Translations under genes and position numbers: made by a program
Assembly: GCA_937897645.1 (NCBI GenBank)
Contig: CALCNV010000146.1
Span: forward strand, 1-64,000
DNA length: 64,000 nt
Source: an uncultured Lysobacteraceae bacterium
GTDB lineage: Bacteria; Pseudomonadota; Gammaproteobacteria; Xanthomonadales; Xanthomonadaceae
Reading direction: 5' to 3'
Shown here: positions 18,607 to 26,083 of the stretch, piece after piece
How positions within the stretch are numbered: position 1 is the first letter of the stretch
Layout of the letters: every line of letters begins with the position of its first letter
Notes under the pieces: generated by a model
Seen by the model: the letters and a program-made list of their open reading frames with translations, nothing else
Databases searched by the model: none
What the model was told of the DNA's origin: nothing

Positions 18607-19275
18607 ATGAGTGACGACAAAGCCCCCGCTGTCCACGATGCACACCACGTCCGCCATGAGATCGCCAGCGCTCTGACCCACGGCGTGGGTGCGGTGGCGG
18701 CGCTGGCAGGCAGCGCGGTGTTGATCACGCTAGCCGCGCTGCATGGCGATGCCTGGCAGCTCGGTGCATCCATCGTCTTCGGGATCACCTTGTTGTTGCT
18801 GTACGTGGCTTCGACGCTGTATCACTCCGTCCAGCATCCGGTGGCCAAGGCGCGACTGAAGGTGTTCGACCATTGCGCGATTTATCTTTTGATCGCGGGC
18901 ACCTACACCCCGTTCACGCTGATTGGCCTGCGTGGCCCGTGGGGCTGGGGTTTGTTCATCGCCATCTGGACGCTTGCGTTCGCCGGGGTGATTTTCAAGC
19001 TGTTCTACACCGGACGCTTCAAGCGCTTGTCGACGTTGATCTACATCGCCATGGGCTGGCTGATCATCGTCGCCATCAAGCCCATGTTGACCTCACTGGA
19101 CGCGTGGACGCTGGGCTGGCTGTTGGCCGGCGGGTTGTTCTACACGCTGGGTACGTATTTCTACCATCGCGAATCGATCCCGTATTCGCACGCCATCTGG
19201 CATCTGTTCGTGATCGCGGGCAGCGTGTGCCATTTCGTGGCAGTGACGGCACAGGTGTTGCCGCGCGGCGGATGA
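18607..19275 (+). CDS. Hemolysin III family (PAQR-like) membrane protein
   Basis: A 222-residue protein with seven predicted membrane segments. It has the family's conserved residues: the early HEIASALTHGVGAVAALAG with His, STLYHSVQHP, FDHCAIYLLIAGTYTPF with Asp-His, and the late SIPYSHAIWHLFVIAGSVCHF. The His and Asp residues form a metal site, like that of adiponectin receptors, which have ceramidase activity; the bacterial role is not settled and the hemolysin name is historical. It begins 9 bases after the CPBP gene, so the pair is probably one transcript. Confidence 0.92.
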   Translation: MSDDKAPAVHDAHHVRHEIASALTHGVGAVAALAGSAVLITLAALHGDAWQLGASIVFGITLLLLYVASTLYHSVQHPVAKARLKVFDHCAIYLLIAGTYTPFTLIGLRGPWGWGLFIAIWTLAFAGVIFKLFYTGRFKRLSTLIYIAMGWLIIVAIKPMLTSLDAWTLGWLLAGGLFYTLGTYFYHRESIPYSHAIWHLFVIAGSVCHFVAVTAQVLPRGG

Positions 19276-19293
19276 CGCCCGAGGTGTAGTGGG

Positions 19294-19740
19294 TCAGCCG
19301 GGAATTTCAGGCTCGACCAGGTTGGCGAGCTGGGCCAGCGATTCCTGCCAGCCCAGGTAGCACATCTCAGTGGGGATGACGGCCGGGATGCCGGACTGGG
19401 TGATGCTGACATCGGTGCCGCACATCACTTGCTTCAGGACGACGGTGACGGTCATTTCGCCGGGCAGGTTGTGGTCGTCGAATTTGTCGGTGTAGCGAAG
19501 CAGTTCATTGGGGACGAGTTCAAGGTATTCGCCGCCGAATGATTCACCTTTTCCTGCCGAGAAATTGGTGAACGACATCCGGAACGTACCGCCGACGCGG
19601 GCATCCAGGTGATGCACTTCGCAGGTGAAGCCGTATGGCGGTATCCACTTGGCCAGTGCGGCGGGCTCGAGGAACGCGCGATAGATTTTCTCGGGAGGTG
19701 CGCGAAGGACGCGATGCAGGGTGACGGTATTGGCTTGCAT
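19294..19740 (-). CDS. SRPBCC (AHSA1-type) domain protein
   Basis: A 148-residue-class small protein of the START/Bet v1-like superfamily. It opens with VTLHRVLRAPPEKIYRAFLEPAALAKWIPPYGF, the standard AHSA1 start, and has GGTFRMSFTNFSAGKGESFGGEYLEL and the final TEMCYLGWQESLAQLANLVE. The fold makes a hydrophobic ligand pocket. The ligand is unknown. The start at 19740 has an AGGAGAG ribosome site about 9 bases upstream and is preferred to the longer frame from 19836. It follows the NTF2-like gene on the same strand with a 64-base gap. Confidence 0.87.
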   Translation of the reverse strand: MQANTVTLHRVLRAPPEKIYRAFLEPAALAKWIPPYGFTCEVHHLDARVGGTFRMSFTNFSAGKGESFGGEYLELVPNELLRYTDKFDDHNLPGEMTVTVVLKQVMCGTDVSITQSGIPAVIPTEMCYLGWQESLAQLANLVEPEIPG

Positions 19741-19804
19741 GATCAGTGCTCTCCTGACGGAAAGGGAGGGTTGGGGAACGTAAGCGCTATTTCCAAATGC
19801 ACGA

Positions 19805-20278
19805 TCAAGCATCACCGGCGTGTTCGCCAGGCGCAACCAGCACGCCGTGGTGGTACTGGCAGACGATGCTGCTGTCTGGCGGGAAATTCCGTTCGGCGAC
19901 CGGGGTGAGTTGGGCCTGGACGCACAACCACTGCGAGCCGCTGCGAAGGTAGGTGTCGGTGTAGCGGGTCATGCCCGTGACCGGCATGCCATTGGCCTGG
20001 CGCACCCACTTGGTAGTTGCGCGCACCAGCGCGACGTCGCCGAAGAGTGAGATCAGTTCGTCGCGCATGTCCCAGTAGGTAATGACCTCGGGGTCAAAGC
20101 CCGTCGCCCATTCGTGCAAGTAGGACGCCCTGTCCTGCTGCGCGCCGGAGGATCCGATTTCGATGAATTCGGGATGCAGGATCGCAGCGTGACCGGCCAC
20201 GTCGTTGGTGACGAAGTTGTGGATGAAGCGCTTGTTGAGATCGCGCAGGACCTGTAGATCAATGCTTGCCTGTGACAT
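19805..20278 (-). CDS. Nuclear transport factor 2 (SnoaL-like) family protein
   Basis: A 157-residue protein with the NTF2 cone pattern: an N-terminal helix (LQVLRDLNKRFIHNFVTNDVAGHAAILHPEF) and later strands DVALVRATTKWVR, TRYTDTYLRSGSQWLCVQAQLTPV. Members are small ligand-binding proteins or enzymes such as isomerases; the activity cannot be named here. The start at 20278 gives MSQASIDLQ and avoids a 38-residue upstream extension with no family character. Its upstream region contains a dispersed palindrome, and beyond that lies the tail of the integron cassette array. Confidence 0.82.
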   Translation of the reverse strand: MSQASIDLQVLRDLNKRFIHNFVTNDVAGHAAILHPEFIEIGSSGAQQDRASYLHEWATGFDPEVITYWDMRDELISLFGDVALVRATTKWVRQANGMPVTGMTRYTDTYLRSGSQWLCVQAQLTPVAERNFPPDSSIVCQYHHGVLVAPGEHAGDA

Positions 20279-20383
20279 GGGTTGACCCGCCGGTTTGTTG
20301 GGATATGTCCTGGAGTATTCATGCAAGGCGCTTCCGTTGCTCGCTGCATGCCGGGCTACAGGTGCCGCATCATTCCTACTTAG

Positions 20384-20461
20384 TCCGGGCAAGGCGACAG
20401 CCGCACCCGGGGACGTGGAGTTCCTGTGTAAAGCGCCCCGGGTGCGCGCTGCTTACCCGGG
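20384..20461. repeat. Imperfect palindromic repeat (CCCGGGTAAGC type)
   Basis: The arm 20384-20412 (TCCGGGCAAGGCGACAGCCGCACCCGGGG) and the arm 20436-20461 (CCCCGGGTGCGCGCTGCTTACCCGGG) are imperfect reverse complements with a 23-base loop. The sequence resembles widely dispersed CCCGGGTAAGCGCACCCGGGG repeats of proteobacteria. It lies between the NTF2-like gene and the far end of the cassette array. Confidence 0.7.
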
Positions 20462-20547
20462 CTACGCTGGCTACCAGCGATATGACACACAACTCCCACG
20501 CAGAATCCGAGCATGCCTACTAAAAACGCCATGGCAGCCGAAGAAGG

Positions 20548-20658
20548 TTATTGGCCAGTCCAGTAATACACGCCGATCGCAATGCCGATTGAAACAAGGA
20601 AAGGAACTGCGAAGCGCGGCGCACTCAATACATCGAACAGATAGGAAGTATCAAACAT
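20548..20658 (-). CDS. Cassette 4 ORF: 36-residue single-pass membrane peptide
   Basis: The ORF starts 18 bases after the core site of attC 1, with an AGGAC about 10 bases before the ATG. The product (MFDTSYLFDVLSAPRF followed by a hydrophobic stretch FAVPFLVSIGIAIGVYYW) has one predicted membrane segment and ends in TGQ. The frame remains open upstream through the attC, but that extension is translated attC sequence. No family is recognised. Short membrane peptides are common in cassette arrays; a toxin, or a protein of unknown use, are both possible. No attC follows it, so the last cassette may be truncated. Confidence 0.5.
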   Translation of the reverse strand: MFDTSYLFDVLSAPRFAVPFLVSIGIAIGVYYWTGQ

Positions 20659-20676
20659 GACGGATGTCCTTGTGCC

Positions 20677-20791
20677 GCCTAACGCCTGAATTAAGCCGAC
20701 CCACAGCAGATCGGTTCCGAAGCCGATCATACCCAGAACTAAACGAAGTCAGCCAAGCTGATGCGGGTCCGGCTTGAATGAATTGTTAGGC
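20677..20791 (-). other. attC site 1 (after cassette 3)
   Basis: Read on the minus strand: R'' GCCTAAC (20791-20785), L'' box ATTCAAGCCG, a 60-70 base variable stem region, L' box CGGCTTAAT, and R' GTTAGGC (20683-20677). The L'' box has one base more than L', the extrahelical base that sets orientation. Total length is 115 bases. The site could fold into the single-stranded hairpin used by integron integrases. Confidence 0.88.
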
Positions 20792-21180
20792 CTCAATGCG
20801 CGGTACGACGCGGATGCCAAATAAAACCATCCATCCGGCAACGACGAAGGCATCTCTATCCTGTTTACGTTTTGATCGGTAATAACCAGATCGTGAACGT
20901 CACCCACAACAAAGGCCATGTGACTGATGCCATCAGACAGCTCGATGCACGCTACCAATACAACTATCTGTCTACCAACAAGATTAGAAGGCCCGGCAGT
21001 GATTGAATAAGTGACAGGTGAGCCAACGAGAAAATAGCCGCAACCAGGCCCCGGCTCAACAGACACTACTTTCCCGGTCACCTGTATATCGCCGCTAGTG
21101 GCTTGTGCAAAAGTGCTCCCAGGCGCGATCGCGAGCAGAAGGAGCACAAAGATGATTATTGGCAGTGCGCGAAGTTTCAT
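20749..21180 (-). CDS. Cassette 3 ORF: exported protein of unknown function (143 aa)
   Basis: The ATG at 21180 lies 8 bases after the attC 2 core site; longer frames from 21270 run through the attC. It begins with a clear signal peptide (MKLRALPIIIFVLLLLAIAPGSTFAQ). The mature part has VTGKVVSVEPGPGCGYFLVGSPVTYSI and a Cys pair (PGCGYF and VACIEL) that could form a disulfide. The last 12 or so residues (NNSFKPDPHQ) are translated attC sequence, a common sign of cassette ORFs that end within their attC. No family is recognised. Expression probably needs read-through from upstream, as no promoter is evident. Confidence 0.66.
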   Translation of the reverse strand: MKLRALPIIIFVLLLLAIAPGSTFAQATSGDIQVTGKVVSVEPGPGCGYFLVGSPVTYSITAGPSNLVGRQIVVLVACIELSDGISHMAFVVGDVHDLVITDQNVNRIEMPSSLPDGWFYLASASYRALRPNNSFKPDPHQLG

Positions 21181-21188
21181 AGATTGAG

Positions 21189-21302
21189 GCCTAACGCCTG
21201 AGTTAAGCCGACCCGCAGCGGGGCGGCGACTGGGTGCTAGCGTAGCGGATAAGCACCCAAGCGGTGCCACGATGCGGGTTCGGCTTGAACGAATTGTTAG
21301 AC
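21189..21302 (-). other. attC site 2 (after cassette 2)
   Basis: Read on the minus strand: R'' GTCTAAC (21302-21296), L'' GTTCAAGCCG, L' CGGCTTAACT, and R' GTTAGGC (21195-21189), 114 bases in all. The central part (AGTCGCCGCCCCGCTGCGGG) is shared with attC 3, showing close relation between the sites. The R'' ends in GTC rather than GCC, a normal cassette-specific variation. Confidence 0.88.
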
Positions 21303-21303
21303 G

Positions 21304-21564
21304 TCACGCCAGTGTTACCAGGATGCCTATTGGAACAACAACGACTCCCAGCCAGAACATCACTTTTGAAAAGCTCCTCTCATCCGAGGAACTGCCTCCA
21401 GAGGCATAGGCCGCTCGACCCGAATAAGTTGTAATGAAGGCCAAAAGGGTCCACCAAAACAGTAATGTGGGCAGGCCGAGCTCTTTTGCATAGAAGGCAA
21501 GAATGCAGGCACCGGTAAGGAGGAGCCATCCTCCGATTGTCCATATGCCGCGCGAGATTCTCAT
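21304..21564 (-). CDS. Cassette 2 ORF: small membrane protein (86 aa)
   Basis: The ATG follows the attC 3 core site by 5 bases. The product has three likely membrane segments: GIWTIGGWLLLTGACILAFYA, LPTLLFWWTLLAFITTY and VMFWLGVVVVPIGILVTL, separated by a polar loop SGGSSSDERSF. No family is recognised. It has no ribosome site of note. The stop is 2 bases before the R'' box of attC 2, so the cassette is compact, as usual in arrays. Confidence 0.68.
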   Translation of the reverse strand: MRISRGIWTIGGWLLLTGACILAFYAKELGLPTLLFWWTLLAFITTYSGRAAYASGGSSSDERSFSKVMFWLGVVVVPIGILVTLA

Positions 21565-21569
21565 GTGAC

Positions 21570-21686
21570 GCCTAACGCCTGAATTAAGCCGGCCCGCAAC
21601 GGGGCGGCGACTGAGTGCGAATATAGCCGAAGGCGCGCACTTTGGCGCCGCCCTGATGTGGGCTCGGCTTGAATGAATTGTTAGGC
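21570..21686 (-). other. attC site 3 (after cassette 1)
   Basis: Read on the minus strand: R'' GCCTAAC (21686-21680), L'' ATTCAAGCCG, a GC-rich variable region with GCGCGCCTTCGGC, L' CGGCTTAATT, and R' GTTAGGC (21576-21570), 117 bases. Outer and inner boxes pair almost perfectly apart from the extra L'' base. The stop codon TAA of cassette 1 lies in its R'' box. Confidence 0.9.
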
Positions 21687-21959
21687 CCTATCCGTGACCT
21701 CTTGGGCTCTGCGCCTTACATAGCAGAAGTTGCAGATTAGTTGGATCTGAGTACAGCCGGAGTTGTCATCGGTCCACTCACCGTCACGCATGAACACCTC
21801 GTCGCACTCGGCGCACCATGCATCAGGCCAAGGATTATCCGGTGTTGCGTCTCGGGAGTACCAAACTTGCGCTGGGTTCTCCAGCAGGTGGCGGCAAACG
21901 AAGGACTCGTAGCCTTCGCCGTCCTCGATGCACTCGACCTTGTCTCGGTCAATCGTCAT
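21681..21959 (-). CDS. Cassette 1 ORF: cysteine-rich, zinc-ribbon-like protein (92 aa)
   Basis: The product has C(x)n clusters that suggest metal binding: WCAECDEVF and LICNFCYVRR, two CxxC knuckles about 25 residues apart. An upstream part carries FVCRHL. The layout resembles a zinc ribbon with an acidic N-terminus (MTIDRDKVECIEDGEGYES). The ATG is 5 bases after the TAG of the CBS gene and has no ribosome site, so translation is probably coupled to that gene. The stop lies in the attC. Similar short Cys-rich proteins occur in soil-bacterial cassettes, but I do not recognise a named family. Confidence 0.7.
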   Translation of the reverse strand: MTIDRDKVECIEDGEGYESFVCRHLLENPAQVWYSRDATPDNPWPDAWCAECDEVFMRDGEWTDDNSGCTQIQLICNFCYVRRRAQEVTDRA

Positions 21960-21962
21960 GGG

Positions 21963-21969
21963 GCCTAAC
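21963..21969 (-). other. Terminal integron core site fused to the CBS gene
   Basis: GTTAGGC on the minus strand marks the chromosome/cassette boundary. There is no matching L'/L'' structure upstream of it, as would be expected for an attC, and no adjacent integrase gene as for a standard attI. The T-A-G of the core site is the stop codon of the CBS-domain gene. Confidence 0.72.
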
Positions 21970-22393
21970 TAGCAATATACCGCTGCAACTGATCCAACTG
22001 CACTTGCTGGTCTTCGATGACCGCCTTCACCAGGTCACCAATCGAAATCACGCCGATGACTTCATTATCTTCCACCACGGGAAGGTGGCGGATGCGATGG
22101 TCGGTGACGATCTGCATGCATTGCGCCACGGTCTGGTTGGGGCCAACCGTGACCACGTCAGCGGTCATGATGTCGCGTACCGACGTGTCCGAAGACGACT
22201 TGCCGTGCAGCACGATCTTGCGCGCGTAATCGCGCTCCGAGACGATGCCGGCCAAGCGCGCGCCGTCCATCACCAGCACCGCACCCACACCCTTCTCCGC
22301 CATCAGGCGGATCGCATCGATCACCGAATCACCCGGCGCAACGGCAAACACTTCAGGCGTCTTGCTTCCCAACAACTGGCGTAGCGTATGCAT
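21965..22393 (-). CDS. CBS-domain pair protein
   Basis: A 142-residue protein with two CBS domains: VAPGDSVIDAIRLMAEKGVGAVLVMDGARLAGIVSERD (first) and VTVGPNQTVAQCMQIVTDHRIRHLPVVEDNEVIGVISIGDLV (second). CBS pairs sense adenosine nucleotides and often regulate partner proteins. The start at 22393 has an AAGGAGA ribosome site about 10 bases upstream. It overlaps the end of the GT2 gene by 41 bases, so it belongs to the mtgA-GT2-CBS operon. Its last residues (YIAS) and stop come from the joint with the cassette core site; the native C-terminus may have been changed by the insertion. Confidence 0.9.
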   Translation of the reverse strand: MHTLRQLLGSKTPEVFAVAPGDSVIDAIRLMAEKGVGAVLVMDGARLAGIVSERDYARKIVLHGKSSSDTSVRDIMTADVVTVGPNQTVAQCMQIVTDHRIRHLPVVEDNEVIGVISIGDLVKAVIEDQQVQLDQLQRYIAS

Positions 22394-23387
22394 CGACTTC
22401 TCCTTCTGCATCGGGCGGCTGTACCGAGGATACTCCTCCCGCACCCGGTTGCCAGACGTCCACCAGGTATAGCGGGCGCTGCTTGGATTCTTCGTAGAGG
22501 CGACCCAGGTATTCACCGATCAGGCCCAGCGCGATCAGCTGCGTGCCGCCCAGGAACAGGATCACCACCATCATCGTCGGCCAGCCCGCCACCGCGTCGC
22601 CGTACAGCGCCGCCTTGACGATGATCCACACCGCGAACACGAACGCCACTACCGCCGCCAACAGGCCCAGGTAGGTCGCACCACGCAAAGGTGCAGTGGA
22701 AAAACTGGTGATGCCTTCCAGCGCGAAGTTCCACAACTTCCACAGGCCAAACTTGCTCTCGCCCGCCAGGCGAGGCTCACGCCGATAAGGAATGGCGATC
22801 TGCTTGAATCCGACCCAGCCAAACAACCCCTTCATGAAGCGGTGGCGCTCACGCAGTTGCCGCAGCGCCGCCAGCGCGCGTGGCGACAGCAGGCGGAAAT
22901 CACCGGTATCGGCGGGAATAGGCGTCTTCGACAAGCGACCTATCACGCGATAGAAGGCCGCCGCCGTGCTGCGCTTGATCCAGTTTTCTCCCTCGCGCTG
23001 GATGCGCGTGCCGTGCACGTCGTCATAGCCTTCGCGCCACTGCGCGACAAACTGCGGAATCAGCTCCGGCGGATCCTGGCCGTCCGCGTCGAGTATCAAA
23101 ACGGCACCGAATTCCACCTGGTCCAGACCTGCGGTCAACGCCAGTTCCTTGCCGAAGTTGCGCGACAGCCGCAGCAGCGAGACCGACGCATCCTGGCGCG
23201 CCAGGCGCTGCATGACCTCCCAGGTGCCGTCGGTGCTGCCGTCGTCCACGTACAGCACTCGGGTTTCCACATTGTCCAGGCGCTTCAGGACCGCCGCGAT
23301 GCGCGGGTGCAGCTTGGGCAGCGCCAGCGCCTCGTTGCGCGCGGCGATTACTATCGTCAGCCGATCGGGCGGGTTGCGCAGGCTCAT
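22353..23387 (-). CDS. GT2 polyisoprenyl-phosphate glycosyltransferase (GtrB/ArnC-like)
   Basis: A 344-residue protein. The N-terminal GT-A domain has [43 protein letters not shown] and [14 protein letters not shown] (the Asp-rich metal site), followed by [22 protein letters not shown] and [12 protein letters not shown]. Two C-terminal membrane segments ([19 protein letters not shown] and [29 protein letters not shown]) are typical of enzymes that load a sugar on undecaprenyl phosphate. The ATG overlaps the mtgA stop (ATGA). Its product may feed modification of an envelope glycan; the sugar is unknown. Confidence 0.92.
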   Translation of the reverse strand: MSLRNPPDRLTIVIAARNEALALPKLHPRIAAVLKRLDNVETRVLYVDDGSTDGTWEVMQRLARQDASVSLLRLSRNFGKELALTAGLDQVEFGAVLILDADGQDPPELIPQFVAQWREGYDDVHGTRIQREGENWIKRSTAAAFYRVIGRLSKTPIPADTGDFRLLSPRALAALRQLRERHRFMKGLFGWVGFKQIAIPYRREPRLAGESKFGLWKLWNFALEGITSFSTAPLRGATYLGLLAAVVAFVFAVWIIVKAALYGDAVAGWPTMMVVILFLGGTQLIALGLIGEYLGRLYEESKQRPLYLVDVWQPGAGGVSSVQPPDAEGEVDAYATPVVGKQDA

Positions 23388-24172
23388 TCCAATGTCTCCA
23401 GATAGGACGTGCCGCCGATCTGGCGCATCTGCCGCTGGATCCTGGCGGTGCGGCGCTGTACGTAGGGGCCCGGGTTGGCCACGCTGTAGCGACGCGGCGC
23501 CGGAAGCACCGCGGCCATGCGCGCGCTTTCGGCAGGCGACAGCTTGCTGGCGTCTTTCTTCCAGTAGCTGCGCGACGCCGCCTGCGCGCCGTAGATGCCG
23601 TCGCCGAACTCGGCGATGTTGGCGTAGACCTCGAGGATGCGCGTCTTCGGCCACATCAACTCGATCAGCAGCGTGTACCAGGCTTCAACGCCCTTGCGGA
23701 AATAGCCGCCGCCTTGCCACAGGAACAGGTTCTTGGCGACCTGCTGGCTGATGGTGCTGCCGCCACGCACCTTGCGGCCCTTGGCGTTGTTGATGCGGGC
23801 TTTCTCTATGGCTTTGTAATCGAAACCGGTGTGGCTGGCGAAGTTCTGGTCTTCCGATGCCACCATCGCCAGCGGCAGGTGCGGGGAAATTTCATCCAGG
23901 TCGCGCCAGTTGTAGGCCACGCGGAACGACAGGTCGCCTTCTCCCCAGGCTTCCACTTGCCGTGCGGCCATGAACGCGGACATGGGCGGATCCACGAAAC
24001 GCAGCACTGCCACCTGCAGCACCGTGGCCGCGGCGAACAACAACGGCAGCGCGAGCAGCCAGTACCGCCAGCGCCTGCGCCGGGGCACCGGGCCAGCGTC
24101 GTTCATTCGCCGCACCTTGGCTTGAGCATCTGCCGCATCGCCCCCACTCATTGAAGTCCCGTCTGCCCGCAT
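23384..24172 (-). CDS. mtgA: Monofunctional peptidoglycan glycosyltransferase
   Basis: A 262-residue (or shorter) protein with an N-terminal membrane anchor ([21 protein letters not shown]) and a GT51 domain. Motifs in order: [24 protein letters not shown] (catalytic Glu), [51 protein letters not shown] and [15 protein letters not shown]. It polymerises lipid II into glycan strands without a transpeptidase part. The start is uncertain: an internal ATG at 24106 (MNDAGPVP) gives a length closer to Xanthomonas proteins. It is the first gene of mtgA-GT2-CBS on the minus strand. Confidence 0.93.
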   Translation of the reverse strand: MRADGTSMSGGDAADAQAKVRRMNDAGPVPRRRRWRYWLLALPLLFAAATVLQVAVLRFVDPPMSAFMAARQVEAWGEGDLSFRVAYNWRDLDEISPHLPLAMVASEDQNFASHTGFDYKAIEKARINNAKGRKVRGGSTISQQVAKNLFLWQGGGYFRKGVEAWYTLLIELMWPKTRILEVYANIAEFGDGIYGAQAASRSYWKKDASKLSPAESARMAAVLPAPRRYSVANPGPYVQRRTARIQRQMRQIGGTSYLETLE

Positions 24173-24232
24173 TCATTACATTATGCCCATGCCCCTTCAT
24201 CCCGGGCATGGCCACCACCTCCAGGCCCCTCC

Positions 24233-25126
24233 ATGCATAGCCACTCCAACGACCTGCAAACACGCTTCCTCCTGCCCAAGGCCGGGGTACGCGGCGTATG
24301 CGTCCGCCTGCAAGACACCTGGCACGACATCCTGGCGCACGCCGAGTACCCGGACAGCGTGCGCGACCTGCTGGGCCAGTCCTGCGCGGCCGCCGCGCTG
24401 TTCACCGGGCACGCCAAGGTCAATGGTCGCCTCTCGCTGCAGCTACGCAGCCAGCATGCGCTGCGCACCTTGTTCGCCGAATGCACCGCACAGGACACCC
24501 TGCGTGGCATCGCCCAACTGGCGGAGGGTGCGGATGCACCCCGCGACTTGAGCGAGCTGGGCGAAGACGCCGTGCTGGCCATCACCATCGAGAACCCGGG
24601 CCTGGATCCGCGTGAACCACAGCGCTACCAGAGCCTGGTGTCGCTGCAAGCCGCGACGCTGTCAGGGGCCTTCGAGGACTATTTCCACCAATCGGAACAA
24701 TTACCCACCCGCCTGCTGCTGGCCGCCGAGGGCACCCATGCGGTCGGGCTGATGCTGCAGAAACTGCCCGGCGACGAAGGCGACGACGACGGCTGGACCC
24801 GAGCCGGCGCCCTGTTCGACACCCTCAAGCCCGATGAATTGCTGGCAACTCCTTCCGAAACCCTGCTGCACCGCCTTTTCCACGAGGAAGACCTGGAGAT
24901 CCTGGCCGAGCGGCCAATGCGGTTTGCCTGCTCCTGCTCGCGGGAACGGGTGTCGGACATGCTGCGCTCGCTGGGTGCCGACGAAGCCCGGGCCGCGCTG
25001 GCCGACGGCCAGGCCGAAGTGCGTTGCGAGTTCTGTGGACAACGCTATATATTTTCACCCAGTGGCATCGAAGACCTTTTTGTCAGCACGCCGGCGGAAC
25101 TGCAGGCGCCGCAACGACTCCAGTAG
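24233..25126 (+). CDS. hslO: Redox-activated chaperone Hsp33
   Basis: A 297-residue protein. The N-terminal substrate-binding domain shows RGVCVRLQDTWHDIL and GQSCAAAALFTGHAKVNGRLSLQL. The C-terminal redox switch has CSC at 233-235 and CEFC at 265-268, the four zinc-binding cysteines that form disulfides under oxidative stress and turn the chaperone on. The fold and length agree with the family. It stands alone, divergent from mtgA. Confidence 0.95.
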   Translation: MHSHSNDLQTRFLLPKAGVRGVCVRLQDTWHDILAHAEYPDSVRDLLGQSCAAAALFTGHAKVNGRLSLQLRSQHALRTLFAECTAQDTLRGIAQLAEGADAPRDLSELGEDAVLAITIENPGLDPREPQRYQSLVSLQAATLSGAFEDYFHQSEQLPTRLLLAAEGTHAVGLMLQKLPGDEGDDDGWTRAGALFDTLKPDELLATPSETLLHRLFHEEDLEILAERPMRFACSCSRERVSDMLRSLGADEARAALADGQAEVRCEFCGQRYIFSPSGIEDLFVSTPAELQAPQRLQ

Positions 25127-25228
25127 GTGTTCGGGGCCCGGGGACTTGTTAAGGAAACATAAACCGAATAGCATCAATGCCCCCTGGGAGGGGAACTCCA
25201 CCGTGGAGTTGGGAGTCTCTAGCACGTC

Positions 25229-26083
25229 ATGACATTGCGTCTTCTGCGCCTGCCGTTTGCCCTGCTGCTCGCCCTTGGCGTGGCGACGGGCGCGCACGCG
25301 CAATCCAAGCCGCAGGCGTCCAAGCGCGATTCCACCGTCCTCCCGGTCTGGAACAACACCAGCGGCAAGGTGGAAGCCGTGCTGCTGCTGGAGCCCACTG
25401 GTGAAGCCGCCGCAGGTGCCCGCTGGCGACTTGGCAGCAACACGCTGGGAGCCGCATTCGGCCTTGAAGCTGGCGATTCGCTGGGTTTGGTGTGCAACCG
25501 CCAGAACGGCGTCGCCAGCATCGGCAGCCTGATCAGCAATTGCGCGCTGGCCGAACTCACCGACGACAAGGACGGCAGCAGCCAGCGTGTGAGCGCCGGC
25601 GCTTCACTTACACGTCCGGGTGGCAAGTTGGGGGTTTCCGCTGGCACCGGTCGCGACAGCCTGCCTGCATGGCTGACTTCCAATGCCAATGCGCGCGTCG
25701 AACAGAATGATCTGGCGGTGTTCGGCCAGAAGAACATCGGCCGCGAAGGCTTCGTGCGGATCGGCGGCGCCGTCGCCCGCGCCCGCCTGGTCCCGATTGC
25801 CGACGTTCCGGCCATGGCCGACCGCTGGAATACCAAGAGCCTCAGCGTGGGCGGCGGCTTCGGCGCCTTCAGCGCCAATATCGTCGGCCGCGTGGTGGAC
25901 GCACCCGGCAAATCCCAGTGGGAAGGCCTCGGCCTGGGCCTGACCTGGCGCACCCCCTGGAGCGGCCAGTTGACGGTAGGCGCCGAAAACGTGGTCACAC
26001 GTGGCAAGAACCCGTTCTCACCGGCCGCTGCGAACGAAGACGAAGGCACCGTGCCTTACGTCCGGTACGAGCAGGACCTCTGA
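25229..26083 (+). CDS. Exported protein of unknown function (284 aa), possibly outer-membrane
   Basis: A signal peptide (MTLRLLRLPFALLLALGVATGAHAQS) is followed by a glycine-rich mature part with alternating hydrophobic strands: KVEAVLLLEPTG, ARWRLGSNTLGAAFGLEAGDSLGLVCN, KLGVSAGTGRDSLP, SVGGGFGAFSANIVGRVV and GLGLGLTWRTPWSGQLTVGAENVVTRGK. It ends in a YVRYEQDL pattern (Tyr near the end) that could be the last strand of an outer-membrane barrel. This is an inference from strand pattern only. No catalytic motif. It sits 102 bases after hslO. No family is recognised. Confidence 0.7.
   Translation: MTLRLLRLPFALLLALGVATGAHAQSKPQASKRDSTVLPVWNNTSGKVEAVLLLEPTGEAAAGARWRLGSNTLGAAFGLEAGDSLGLVCNRQNGVASIGSLISNCALAELTDDKDGSSQRVSAGASLTRPGGKLGVSAGTGRDSLPAWLTSNANARVEQNDLAVFGQKNIGREGFVRIGGAVARARLVPIADVPAMADRWNTKSLSVGGGFGAFSANIVGRVVDAPGKSQWEGLGLGLTWRTPWSGQLTVGAENVVTRGKNPFSPAAANEDEGTVPYVRYEQDL

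Larger units (their letters stand above)
20548..21969 (-). mobile_element. Integron gene-cassette array without a nearby integrase (CALIN-like)
   Basis: Four small minus-strand ORFs, three of them each followed by a well-formed attC site of 114-117 bases, and a lone core site (GTTAGGC) at 21969-21963 where the array joins the chromosome. All attC sites have RYYYAAC and GTTRRRY ends plus inner TTCAAGCCG/CGGCTTAA boxes, with one extra base in the box next to the left end, as recombination-competent sites do. The sites are very similar to each other, as in sedentary chromosomal integrons. No integrase gene lies in the window, so this is a cassette cluster lacking its integrase or a piece of a longer array. 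The fourth ORF has no recognisable attC after it. Confidence 0.88.

Noticed and set aside
21970..24172. Integrase (intI) next to the cassette array
   Set aside because: All genes here are identified as CBS, GT2 and MtgA; no tyrosine recombinase motif was seen on either strand.
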